Shown: positions 14,896 through 22,135 of the stretch, one piece after another
How positions within the stretch are numbered: the stretch's first letter is position 1
Layout of the letters: each line of letters starts with the position of its first letter
Assembly: GCA_964575425.1 (NCBI GenBank)
Contig: CAZNRD010000039.1
Span: forward strand, 1 to 24,445
Direction of reading: 5' to 3'
Length of the DNA: 24,445 bases
Origin: DATEAV01 sp964575425
GTDB taxonomy: Bacteria; Chloroflexota; Anaerolineae; Anaerolineales; E44-bin32
The notes under the pieces: generated by a model
Seen by the model: the letters and a program-made list of their open reading frames with translations, nothing else
Databases searched by the model: none
Told to the model about the DNA's origin: nothing
Made by a program: the position numbers and the translations under genes

Positions 14896-16398
14896 CTACT
14901 CCCGACTGCGCAGATGGGGGTAGAGAATGACCTCCCGGATGTTGGGCGTGTCGGTGAGGAGCATGGCCAGGCGATCGACCCCCATGCCAAAGCCTCCGCA
15001 CGGCGGCATGCCATAGCGCATGGCGCGCAGGTAGTCCTCGTCCATCGGATGGCGCTCTTCGTCATCGGCGGCGTAGTCGCGCCCCATCTCGAGGAAGCGG
15101 GCTTCCTGGTCGAAGGGGTCGTTCAGTTCGGTGAAGGCGTTGCACAGCTCCATGCCGGCTACGAAAGCCTCGAAGCGTTCGACCGTTGTCGGATCGCCGG
15201 GCTTACTCTTCGCCAGGGGTGAGATGTCGCGCGGGTAGTCGTAGACGATAGTCGGCTGGGTCAATGCCGGCTCGACGTAGTGGGCCAGCAGCGATTCGAT
15301 CAGCTTCCCTCGCGTCGCGCCGGGTTGTGGCTCGTGGCCACGGGCGATCATCTCCTGCGCCAGCAAGTCAGCGGCCGGGTGCCGCGCGATGTCGACGCCC
15401 GAGTGGGAGATCAGCGCGCTGCGCAGGTCGATACGCTTCCAGGGAGGCGCCAGATCGATTTCCTGACCCTGATAGCTCAGCCGCGTGGTGCCCAGCACCT
15501 GCCGCGCGGCCTCCGCCACCATCTGTTCGGCGAGTTCCATCACCTGCTGGTAGTCGGCGTAGGCCACGTAGAACTCAAGCATGGTGAACTCGGGGTTATG
15601 TTTGAAGGAGACGCCCTCGTTGCGGAAGTCGCGCCCGAGCTCGTAGACACGTTCAAAGCCGCCGACAAGCAGGCGCTTGAGATACAGCTCAAAGGAAACA
15701 CGAAGGTAGAGGTCCTGATGCAGCTGGTTGTGATGGGTGATGAAGGGGCGTGCCGCCGCCCCGCCGTAGATCGGCTGGAGGATGGGTGTTTCGACTTCGA
15801 CGAAGTCGCGCTCATCGAGGAAGCGGCGCAGTGCCGCAATCAGCCGCGCGCGCTGCCGAAAGACCTCGCGCACCTCGGGGTTGACCGCCAGATCGGCGTA
15901 GCGCTCCCGGTAGCGGGCTTCGGGGTTGGCGAACGCCGAATGGACGATGCGCTGCCCGTCGACGATCTCCTCCTTGGCCGCCGGCAGCGGGCTGATCGCC
16001 TTGGCCAGCATTTGAAAGGCGGAGACGCGCAGCGTGATCTCGCCGGTGCGCGTACGGAAGAGGGCGCCTTCGGCCTGGAGGAAATCTCCCAGGTCGAAGC
16101 AGTCGTTGAACTGCTCCAGCCGCTCCTCCCCCAGTTCATCCACCCGCAGGTGGAGCTGCAGGCGGCCGGTGCCGTCTTCGATGTGGGCAAAGACGGCCTT
16201 GCCCATGCGGCGGATCGAGCGCAGCCGCCCGACGACCACCGCCGCGATCTCCTGTCCTCCCGCTTGCTCGAAGGTGCTCCGCGCCTGATCGATGGTGTGA
16301 GTCCGCCTCGACCGTGGAGGGTAGGGGTCGTGGCCGGCTTGCCGCAGGCGCTCGGCCTTCTGCGCCCGGATGCGTTCCAGGTCCGGAAGCTGAGGCAT
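14896..16398 (-). CDS. lysS: Lysyl-tRNA synthetase, class II
   Basis: This 500-residue cytosolic enzyme charges tRNA-Lys with lysine. An N-terminal OB-fold anticodon-binding domain (about 50-160, AAVVVGRLRSIRRMGKAVFAHIEDGTG) precedes the class II catalytic core. Motif 1 is around FLDERDFVEVETPILQPI; motif 2 is RDFRNEGVSFKHNPEFTMLEFY; motif 3 is GGFGMGVDRLAMLLTD near the end. Length matches the bacterial family. ATG 16398 follows a GGAAGGA site and gives the usual N-terminus. It lies downstream of greA, a frequent pairing, but a strong terminator separates them, so it may need its own promoter or read-through. Confidence 0.96.
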   Translation of the reverse strand: MPQLPDLERIRAQKAERLRQAGHDPYPPRSRRTHTIDQARSTFEQAGGQEIAAVVVGRLRSIRRMGKAVFAHIEDGTGRLQLHLRVDELGEERLEQFNDCFDLGDFLQAEGALFRTRTGEITLRVSAFQMLAKAISPLPAAKEEIVDGQRIVHSAFANPEARYRERYADLAVNPEVREVFRQRARLIAALRRFLDERDFVEVETPILQPIYGGAAARPFITHHNQLHQDLYLRVSFELYLKRLLVGGFERVYELGRDFRNEGVSFKHNPEFTMLEFYVAYADYQQVMELAEQMVAEAARQVLGTTRLSYQGQEIDLAPPWKRIDLRSALISHSGVDIARHPAADLLAQEMIARGHEPQPGATRGKLIESLLAHYVEPALTQPTIVYDYPRDISPLAKSKPGDPTTVERFEAFVAGMELCNAFTELNDPFDQEARFLEMGRDYAADDEERHPMDEDYLRAMRYGMPPCGGFGMGVDRLAMLLTDTPNIREVILYPHLRSRE

Positions 16399-16450
16399 AA
16401 GGGACCGTCCTTCCGACGGCAGATCGCAGACAGTATGGCTAGTGTACATG

Positions 16451-16487
16451 AAAAGCGCCCCGCGCGAGATGAGCGGCGCGGGGCGCT
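16451..16487 (-). terminator. Intrinsic terminator between greA and lysS
   Basis: A perfect 12-bp stem AGCGCCCCGCGC / GCGCGGGGCGCT with a ten-base loop (16454-16487) is followed on the minus strand by TTTT (16451-16454). It lies 16 bases past the greA stop. Confidence 0.8.
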
Positions 16488-16503
16488 GGGCCGTGCCCCT
16501 GTC

Positions 16504-16971
16504 CTACTTGATCTTGATGATGCGAAAGCGCAGCACGCCCGCTGGGGCCTTGACCTCGACCTCATCGCCCTGGCGGTGGTCGAGCAGCGCCTGGCCCAGG
16601 GGGGAGAGGTTGGAGATGCGCCCGGCCTTGGGATTGGCCTCCGCCGCGCCGACGATGGTGAACTCCTCCGGCTTCTTGCCATCTTCCTGGACGACCACCG
16701 TGCTGCCAATCTTGACCACGTCCGTCGGCCCGCCGGATTCGATCACCTTTGCCACGGCCAGCATGCGCTCGAGCTCGAGGATGCGTCCCTCGACGAACGC
16801 CTGTTCGTTCTTCGCCGCCTCGTACTCGGCGTTCTCGATGAGCTCGCCGTCTTCCATGGCCTCATGCAGGCGCTGAGCCACCTGCTGCCGCTTGGCCGTG
16901 CGCAGCAGCTCGAGTTCTTCCTCGAGCTTCTTGAGCCCTTCCGGGGTGAGGTATACTGCCTGATGCGCCAT
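16504..16971 (-). CDS. greA: Transcription elongation factor GreA
   Basis: GreA enters the RNA polymerase secondary channel and stimulates transcript cleavage, rescuing backtracked complexes. The 155-residue protein has the N-terminal antiparallel coiled coil (about 10-75) and a C-terminal FKBP-like domain (SPLGQALLDHRQGDEVEVKAPAG). The coiled-coil tip reads DGELIENAEYEAAK near 41-54. The acidic pair equivalent to E. coli Asp41/Glu44 is Glu43/Glu46, so the first tip Asp is a Glu here. A GAGGGGAGAAGC site precedes the ATG. Its leader carries a terminator (17028-17052), described separately. Confidence 0.95.
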   Translation of the reverse strand: MAHQAVYLTPEGLKKLEEELELLRTAKRQQVAQRLHEAMEDGELIENAEYEAAKNEQAFVEGRILELERMLAVAKVIESGGPTDVVKIGSTVVVQEDGKKPEEFTIVGAAEANPKAGRISNLSPLGQALLDHRQGDEVEVKAPAGVLRFRIIKIK

Positions 16972-17027
16972 GCTTCTCCCCTCGCCACGTCCCCTCGCCT
17001 GAACATAGTGGAGCCTGGGCTATGACG

Positions 17028-17052
17028 AAAAAGACTGAGAGCCGTCTCTCAG
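17028..17052 (-). terminator. Intrinsic terminator inside the greA leader (attenuator)
   Basis: A perfect stem CTGAGAG-ACGG-CTCTCAG (17035-17052) followed by TCTTTTT on the minus strand lies between the greA promoter and the greA ATG, about 57 bases upstream of the start. Transcripts stopping here would be about 40 nt. E. coli greA also has a leader terminator, which releases the small RNA GraL, so the arrangement has a known parallel; sequence homology is not implied. Confidence 0.75.
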
Positions 17053-17074
17053 CCCTGTCATCGCGTCGCGTCGT

Positions 17075-17103
17075 ATCATAGCACAACCTTTGCGCCATGT
17101 AAA
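17075..17103 (-). promoter_or_regulatory. Sigma70-type promoter of greA
   Basis: On the minus strand TTTACA (17098-17103) and TATGAT (17075-17080) are 17 bases apart. Transcription would begin near 17068, giving a leader of roughly 97 nt that includes the terminator at 17028-17052. Confidence 0.75.
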
Positions 17104-17108
17104 GCCGA

Positions 17109-17419
17109 GGTCCGAGGCTGTTGAATATCCTCTCGTTTCTCGGACATCGGGGCGAGACCCTCACACACCCCCATCCCCGAACCCCTGGGTCCCATCGGGC
17201 CCCACGCTCCATCGCGCCGAGCCCAGGGGGAGGGAGGAAGGGGATCGGGAGGTGTCCCGGAAGAACCCACCCCCTCTCCGCCATTGAGCCCTGGGAGAGC
17301 AGCCGCGCTAGCAGGCGGAGAGGACAGGCGGTGAGACTGAGGCCGCTCGTCATTGTACGCGCAGCTTGAACCGCATGGAATCGGCAGCCGCGGCTGATGT
17401 TTTTCAACACCCTCGGTCC
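17109..17419. repeat. 311-bp MITE-like intergenic element with imperfect terminal inverted repeats
   Basis: The ends read GGTCCGAGGCTGTTGAA (17109-17125) and, on the other strand, GGACCGAGGGTGTTGAA (17403-17419): 15 of 17 bases match. The interior is GC-rich and non-coding, with a further perfect 10-bp inverted repeat, CCTCTCCGCC / GGCGGAGAGG (17273-17282 with 17314-17323), and a CCCCTGGG...CCCAGGGG pair. I see no transposase and no clear target-site duplication. It lies directly against the greA promoter. Its left part (17119-17254) is related to 20537-20673. Confidence 0.45.
17119..17254 (+). repeat. Dispersed GC-rich repeat, copy A
   Basis: It shares ordered blocks with copy B at 20537-20673, in the same orientation: TGTTGAAT at the start, GACCCTCACACAC, a CCCCACGC...CCATCG core, CCCAGG...GGAGGGA, and GGAGGTG at the end. 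By eye they agree at roughly two thirds of positions with few gaps. The core can fold as a long imperfect hairpin. Confidence 0.6.
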
Positions 17420-17624
17420 CACACGGATCCGGTTCAGCACAGACCCCGCCATCAGAAGGCCTTCTCGCTTCCGAAGTACCGCGAGGGCCCCGATGCCTGC
17501 ACAGGTACTCCTCCCTCAGGGGGCGAACAGCCTCTGTCGCGCCGCCAGACCTGAACCAGACGCTCACGATCCGCCGCCGAGGCCGCCTCAGAAGTATCCG
17601 AACCTGCCTGCGCGCCTCATGCAG
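17420..17624. other. Non-coding stretch past the argH stop
   Basis: About 205 bases between the repeat element and the end of argH. I see no gene, no convincing terminator for argH and no RNA gene here. Confidence 0.4.
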
Positions 17625-19007
17625 CTACTTCTCTGTGATCTCGGTCAGCATCCGGCGCGCCAGCAGGAGCTGTTCCCTCACAGCGGTCGGCGCGGTACCG
17701 CCCCAGGCCGAGCGCCGGGCCAGGGCCGACTGCACATCGAAACACGCAAACAAGTCCTGTCCGAAAGCGGGATCGATTTCCTTCCACTGCTCCAACGGCA
17801 ACTGGTCGAGGGTTACTCCGTGCTTCTCGGCCCGGGCGACCGCCCTGGCAACCTGTTCCCGCGCCCGGCGGAACGGAACCCCTCTGGAGGCCAGGTAATC
17901 AGCCACCTCGGTCGCCATGGCGCGAGCAGAGATCGCCTGCTGCATCCTGCCGGAGTGGATGGTGAGACCCTCGACCACCCCCGACATCACCGGCAGGATC
18001 AGCTCCAGCGTATCGGTCGCCGCGAACAAGGGCGGCTTGTCCTCCTGCAAGTCTTTGTCGTAGGCGGAGGGAAGGCCGCGCGCCGTCGCCAGCCACGCTG
18101 TCAGGCCCCCCAACAGAAACCCGGCCTTCGCGCGGATGAGTTCCAGGACGTCCGGGTTCTTCTTCTGAGGCATCAGGCTCGAGCCAGTGCAGTAGCGATC
18201 CGGCAGGTCGAGAAATGCGAATTCCTCGGTGGAATACAGGATCAGGACTTCCGCCAACCGGCTCAAGTGAAGGGCGATGACCGTCGCCAGAAAGAGGAAC
18301 TCGGCCACGAAATCCCGGTCGGAGACCGCGTCCAGGCTGTTGGGAGAGGGGGATTCGAACCCAAGCTCGCGCGCCAGTTGCCACCGGTCGATCGGCACCG
18401 GGGTTCCGGCCAGCGCCCCACTGCCAAGGGGCATCACCCGAGTTCGCCGGCTCAGGTCTCGCAGCCGATCCCGGTCGCGTTCCAACGCCCAGAAATGGGC
18501 CAGCCACAAGTGGGTCAGAAGTATCGGCTGCGCCGGGCGGAGATGGGTGTAGCCGGGCAGGACGACACCCCAGTCCACCTCCGCGCGGTGAAGCAAGCTC
18601 CTCTGGAGCTGAACCACCAGGCCGGCGATCCGCGCTGCCGCTGCCAGCGTCCACATACGAAGGTCCGTGGCCACCTGATCGTTGCGGCTTCGGCCGGTGT
18701 GCAACTTGCCGGCCAGACCGCCGATCATCTCCCCCAGCCGGCGCTCCACAGCCGTGTGGATGTCCTCGTCGCTCTCAGCGAAGGTGAACTCGCCAGCGGT
18801 CAACTCGGCGCCCACCCGCTCGAGGCCCCACACAATCCGCTCGGCCTCGTCGGTTGTCAACACCCCTCCTCCGGCCAGCGCCCGCGTCCAGGCGATGCTG
18901 ACGCGGATATCCTCCTCAGCCAGACGGCGATCGAAGAGCAGCGAATCATTCAACCTGGCCGCCAGGGGGTCGAGCGGCTCATCCAACCGCCCCTGCCACA
19001 GCGTCAT
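17625..19007 (-). CDS. argH: Argininosuccinate lyase
   Basis: This enzyme splits argininosuccinate into arginine and fumarate, the last step of arginine synthesis. The 460-residue protein belongs to the fumarase/aspartase superfamily. It has HTGRSRNDQ at 103-111, THLRPAQP at 154-161 with the conserved His, and the mobile signature loop GSSLMPQKKNPD at 275-286 carrying the catalytic Ser. It acts as a cytosolic homotetramer in the family. A GGGAGGGCAAG site precedes the ATG, which lies 29 bases after the end of argG, so both are in one transcript under the argG leader attenuator. Confidence 0.96.
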   Translation of the reverse strand: MTLWQGRLDEPLDPLAARLNDSLLFDRRLAEEDIRVSIAWTRALAGGGVLTTDEAERIVWGLERVGAELTAGEFTFAESDEDIHTAVERRLGEMIGGLAGKLHTGRSRNDQVATDLRMWTLAAAARIAGLVVQLQRSLLHRAEVDWGVVLPGYTHLRPAQPILLTHLWLAHFWALERDRDRLRDLSRRTRVMPLGSGALAGTPVPIDRWQLARELGFESPSPNSLDAVSDRDFVAEFLFLATVIALHLSRLAEVLILYSTEEFAFLDLPDRYCTGSSLMPQKKNPDVLELIRAKAGFLLGGLTAWLATARGLPSAYDKDLQEDKPPLFAATDTLELILPVMSGVVEGLTIHSGRMQQAISARAMATEVADYLASRGVPFRRAREQVARAVARAEKHGVTLDQLPLEQWKEIDPAFGQDLFACFDVQSALARRSAWGGTAPTAVREQLLLARRMLTEITEK

Positions 19008-19036
19008 CTTGCCCTCCCGGACTCAGTTTGCCGTCC

Positions 19037-20290
19037 CTAGTCTCGCACGATTTGGTCCAGGGGGACAGGCGGCAGGTCGATGCCTTCGGTTCGCAGGAGC
19101 GACTGGACTTTCTGCGGCAGGCCGAACAGGCGGATGAAGCCGGCGGCGTCGCTGTGGTCATAGACAGAGGAGTGGCCGAAAGTAGCGTACTCCTCGCGAT
19201 ACAGACTACAAGGGCTCTCCCGCCCCCAGATCTCAGCGTTTCCCTTGTACAGGCGCAGGGCCGTCCAGCCAGTCACCTGCTGCTGCGTCTGGTTGAAGAA
19301 GGCGTCCAGCGCCTGGCGCAGGGGCGTGAACCATTGGCCGAAGTAGACCAGTTCGGCGTAGCGCAGCGCCAGGACATCCTTGAAATGCAGCGTCTCACGG
19401 TCGAGGGTGATCGACTCGAGCTCTCGATGGGCCAGGCTGAGCAACGTGCCGCCAGGAGTCTCGTACACCCCTCTGGACTTCATCCCCACCAGGCGATTCT
19501 CCACCAGGTCCGCCCTGCCGATGCCATGGCGCCCGCCGATCTCGTTGAGGGTGGCGATGATCGCGGCCGGGCTCATTCGCCGGCCGTTGACAGCCACGGG
19601 GCGCCCCCTCTCAAAGGCGATGGCGACTTCCTCTGCCTGATCTGGGGCATCTTCAGGCGAGACGCTGAGCTGGAACAGCGATGGCTCCGGCGGGTCGCCT
19701 GCGCGTTCGAGCGGGCCGCCTTCATGGGAGAGGTGCCACAGGTTTCGGTCGCGGCTGTAGAGCGAAGGGTTACCCTGGGGCAGCGGTAGAGAGCGGGCGC
19801 TCAAGTAGGCCAGCGCCTGTTCCCTGGAACGGATCTCCCATTCCCGCCACGGGGCGATCACCTTCAAGCGCGGGTCGAGGGCCATGTAGCTCAGTTCGAA
19901 GCGCACCTGGTCGTTCCCCTTGCCGGTGCAGCCATGAGCCACGGCATCGGCTTCTTCCTCTTGCGCCACCTGGACTTGGTGCTTGGCGATCAACGGACGG
20001 GCGATTGCCGTGCCCAGGAGGTACTTGCGCTCGTACACCGCGCCCGAAGCCAGCAGGGGGAAGAGATAGTCGGCGGCGAATTCGTCCTTCAGGTCACGCA
20101 GGATGAGCTTCGCGGCGCCGCTGGCCAGGGCGCGCTCCTCGAGCCCCGCCAACTCCTCCTCCTGTCCGATGTCGGCCGTGAAGCACACCACTTCGCAGCC
20201 GTAGCGCTCACGCAGCCAGGGAACGATGACGGATGTGTCCAAGCCCCCGGAGTAGGCCAGGACAACCTTGTGAATCTTCCTATCGGCCAT
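19037..20290 (-). CDS. argG: Argininosuccinate synthase
   Basis: This enzyme joins citrulline and aspartate with ATP to make argininosuccinate. The 417-residue protein carries the PP-loop LAYSGGLDTSVI at 11-22, VVCFTADIGQEEEL near 34-47, AHGCTGKGNDQVRFE near 116-130, and the C-terminal Tyr-rich region EEYATFGHSSVYDHSDAAGF. It is cytosolic and normally tetrameric. A GGAGGG site lies six bases upstream of the ATG. It is the first structural gene after a promoter, an Arg-codon-rich leader frame and a strong terminator, so its expression is likely set by arginine supply. Confidence 0.97.
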   Translation of the reverse strand: MADRKIHKVVLAYSGGLDTSVIVPWLRERYGCEVVCFTADIGQEEELAGLEERALASGAAKLILRDLKDEFAADYLFPLLASGAVYERKYLLGTAIARPLIAKHQVQVAQEEEADAVAHGCTGKGNDQVRFELSYMALDPRLKVIAPWREWEIRSREQALAYLSARSLPLPQGNPSLYSRDRNLWHLSHEGGPLERAGDPPEPSLFQLSVSPEDAPDQAEEVAIAFERGRPVAVNGRRMSPAAIIATLNEIGGRHGIGRADLVENRLVGMKSRGVYETPGGTLLSLAHRELESITLDRETLHFKDVLALRYAELVYFGQWFTPLRQALDAFFNQTQQQVTGWTALRLYKGNAEIWGRESPCSLYREEYATFGHSSVYDHSDAAGFIRLFGLPQKVQSLLRTEGIDLPPVPLDQIVRD

Positions 20291-20310
20291 GCAACTCCCT
20301 CCTCACTGGG

Positions 20311-20342
20311 AAAAAAAACAAGCCCTCCGGTGCCGGAGGGCC
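20311..20342 (-). terminator. argG: Attenuator terminator before argG
   Basis: On the minus strand the stem GCCCTCCG-GCAC-CGGAGGGC (20322-20341) is followed by TTG and a run of eight T (20311-20318). It ends about 20 bases before the argG ATG, so it must be bypassed for argG to be expressed. Its 5' arm can instead pair with leader bases 20406-20414 at eight of nine positions, giving an antiterminator. Confidence 0.88.
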
Positions 20343-20374
20343 TGTGGGGTCACGATGACCTTGGCGTGAAAGGA

Positions 20375-20470
20375 CTAGCCTGGGTCAGCCACCTCACGAA
20401 CGCGCGGCCCGCCGTCCCGGGACGGATATCGACTACGAGGACGGGCGCGCAACTGACACAAGCTATCCAT
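20375..20470 (-). CDS. Arginine-rich leader peptide of argGH
   Basis: This 31-codon frame starts with ATG at 20470 and ends with TAG at 20375-20377. It contains seven arginine codons (residues 8, 10, 12, 14, 18, 23 and 25; CGC, CGT, CGT, CGA, CGG, CGC, CGT), starting MDSLCQLRARPRSRYPSR. AAAGG lies eight bases upstream as ribosome site, close to the predicted transcript start. Segment GCGCGCCCG around codons 8-10 can pair with CGGGCCGCGC further on, with one bulge, while part of the latter can instead pair with the terminator's 5' arm. This is the layout of classical attenuators: stalling at Arg codons when charged tRNA-Arg is low frees the antiterminator. The peptide itself probably has no other job. 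Confidence 0.78.
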   Translation of the reverse strand: MDSLCQLRARPRSRYPSRDGGPRVREVADPG

Positions 20471-20491
20471 CAGAGCAACCTTTCAGGGCGG

Positions 20492-20520
20492 AATCTAGCA
20501 GGGTCGGACAGGGATGTCAA
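20492..20520 (-). promoter_or_regulatory. Sigma70-type promoter of argGH
   Basis: On the minus strand TTGACA (20515-20520) and TAGATT (20492-20497) are 17 bases apart. Transcription would start near 20484, giving a leader of about 195 nt, of which about 175 nt precede the end of the attenuator terminator. Confidence 0.75.
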
Positions 20521-20536
20521 GCCCCGCACGAGACAT

Positions 20537-20673
20537 TGTTGAATGACCCTACGCATCTTCTGCGATCGCGCGATGACCCTCACACACACCCGCCCTCCCC
20601 TTGGGCCTGAAGGAGCCCCCACGCCCCATCGTGCTGACCCCAGGTGGAGGGAAGAAAGGTGAACCGGAGGTGG
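20537..20673 (+). repeat. Dispersed GC-rich repeat, copy B
   Basis: It is related to copy A (17119-17254) along its whole length and in the same orientation. It lies immediately upstream of the argGH promoter and downstream of the creatininase-family gene. Unlike copy A, I find no inverted partner of its TGTTGAA end at the far side. The two copies bracket argG-argH. No reading frame is convincing in it. Confidence 0.55.
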
Positions 20674-20758
20674 AGTGGCGAAGCTCTTCCATCCTGCCAG
20701 GCACTCCCACTCGGATCACACACGCCGAAGGGATCTTGCACCCCGGTGTCGCCCGGCA

Positions 20759-21679
20759 CTACCGACTGGGTTCGATCGCCCGCAGCGACCAACCCAAGGG
20801 CGTGTGATAGGGAGCCTCGCCCCTGAGGGCAGCCTCGACCGCGTCCGCAGCCGCTTCCGAGAATGCCTCCAGCATACGTTCCCCCGCCTCGGGTGAGGCG
20901 GCGCGTGGCTCGCCGATGTAGTTCGAGGGGTCCTTCTCCGTCACCCAGGATAGCATCAGGCCGACGTAGCTCACATCGCCACCCAGTTCCTTCAGACCCA
21001 GGGCGCGCAGCGCCTTTCCCAGCGCCCCCAGGACCCGGTTCGGCCAGCGGCGCGTGTCGATGGAAACCCGAGGCAGCTCCTTCCACGCCGGGCGCACCCT
21101 GTCGGGATAAGCCCGGAGCATGAGCGAGGTCTCGTTCTGGCCAGCATGGCAGTCTTGTGGATCGCCGCACGCGCCTGCCCCTGCGCCCAACCTCGACAGG
21201 AGCTCGGGGTCCTCCTCCACCATGCGGCGGAAGAAGGAGAGGAAAGGAGCGATGATGTGGAAAGAGCGCTTCCTGAACATCCACCTCACCGCCTTGGCCG
21301 TGGCGATCTGGTGGCGCGGACCCCCGTGGTTGTCGGTCACCAGGAGGTAGCGGAATTGGCGGTCTGCAAGCCAGGCAGCCGCAGCGCGCAGGAGGAGGTT
21401 CACTGCCCTGCTGTCCACCTCCAGCGACCCCTGAATCGTGTCGCTCCCGAATTGGTACGAGGGAAGAAGGACGAAGTCCAGCTCCGGATGCCTCTCGCCG
21501 ATCTTCTGCAGCGCGCGGTCTCTTACCGTTTCGGCGAGCCAGACATCTGTCCCCAGGGGTAAGTGTGGACCGTGAACCTCAAGGGGACTCAACGTCATGA
21601 CGAACAGCGTCCTCTCCCGGTGGAGGGAATCGACATCCGCACCTGTCAGCTCGGCCAGTTCCAGTCTTCTTCTTTCCAT
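20759..21679 (-). CDS. Creatininase-family metal-dependent amidohydrolase
   Basis: This roughly 306-residue protein has the creatininase/creatinine amidohydrolase fold signature: LSPLEVHGPHLPLGTDVWLAE near residues 30-50 with the metal-binding Glu, His and Asp, LVTDNHGGPRHQIATAKAV, and CHAGQNETSLMLRAYPDRV in the middle. The family hydrolyses cyclic amides or related C-N bonds, for example creatinine, formamides in riboflavin/F420-type synthesis (ArfB), and steps in mycofactocin maturation (MftE). The substrate here cannot be told. It is somewhat longer than the usual 240-260 residues because of a C-terminal part. The start at ATG 21679 lacks a strong ribosome site; GTG codons 12 to 36 bases upstream, one behind GGAGG, are alternatives. 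It is not obviously in an operon. Confidence 0.82.
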   Translation of the reverse strand: MERRRLELAELTGADVDSLHRERTLFVMTLSPLEVHGPHLPLGTDVWLAETVRDRALQKIGERHPELDFVLLPSYQFGSDTIQGSLEVDSRAVNLLLRAAAAWLADRQFRYLLVTDNHGGPRHQIATAKAVRWMFRKRSFHIIAPFLSFFRRMVEEDPELLSRLGAGAGACGDPQDCHAGQNETSLMLRAYPDRVRPAWKELPRVSIDTRRWPNRVLGALGKALRALGLKELGGDVSYVGLMLSWVTEKDPSNYIGEPRAASPEAGERMLEAFSEAAADAVEAALRGEAPYHTPLGWSLRAIEPSR

Positions 21680-22135
21680 ACCTGCATTGTACACCACGCC
21701 CTGCCTCCGGCACACCGCCTCAACGCAGCGCGGCGCTGGCCGTCAGGATTGTCGACCTCAGATGGTCACCAAGCAGGAAGGAGAGCCCCCCACCCTCGCG
21801 CATGGTGATGGAAGGGCGTGGGCTGCGGTACCAACGTCCCGGCGAGGCACATGAGCCGAGCACTCCCAGCACATCATCGCCAGGAGACTGGAGACACACA
21901 AGTGCGCTCAACCGACGGCGCAGATGTGATAGGAGCTGAATGCTGCATGTGAAGGCTGGAAACGACACCACAGAGCTTGTGACACTCGGGGATTCAGAAG
22001 CTCCGGGGTGATCACTTATTGTTAGCGGGTTCTTCCTGGACTACCCGACGAACCACATCATCCAGGCGTTGCGCGCTGCAGCGGATCCGACAGAAGTCAT
22101 GGAAGACGCGGAAGTCACGCAGGATACGCGACCCG
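21680..22135. other. Gene-poor 456-bp stretch between araD and the creatininase-family gene
   Basis: I see no convincing gene. A minus-strand frame of 83 codons at 21720-21971 and the tail of another at 22012-22135 lack recognisable domains and ribosome sites. No clear terminator for araD, tRNA or repeat is visible. It may hold a decayed gene. Confidence 0.4.

Noticed and set aside
15280..17025. A very long plus-strand open frame opposite lysS and greA
   Set aside because: It is the antisense of two certain genes in GC-rich DNA, has no domain, and crosses two gene boundaries. Similar long frames opposite prfA/prmC (6678-8354) and argH (17397-19040) were rejected for the same reason.
18345..18370. 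A tRNA T-arm-like GGATTCGAACCC
   Set aside because: It lies inside argH in a conserved coding stretch, with no acceptor or anticodon arms at suitable distances.
20340..20400. A T-box-like stretch (AGGTGG...GTCCTTT) in the argG leader
   Set aside because: The core TGGNACC bulge is not matched (the bases are TGGCTGACC), there is no recognisable specifier stem, and the same bases are explained by the Arg-rich leader frame and attenuator pairings.
21720..21971. An 83-codon minus-strand frame between araD and the creatininase-family gene
   Set aside because: There is no recognisable motif and no ribosome site, and its composition looks like random GC-rich sequence.
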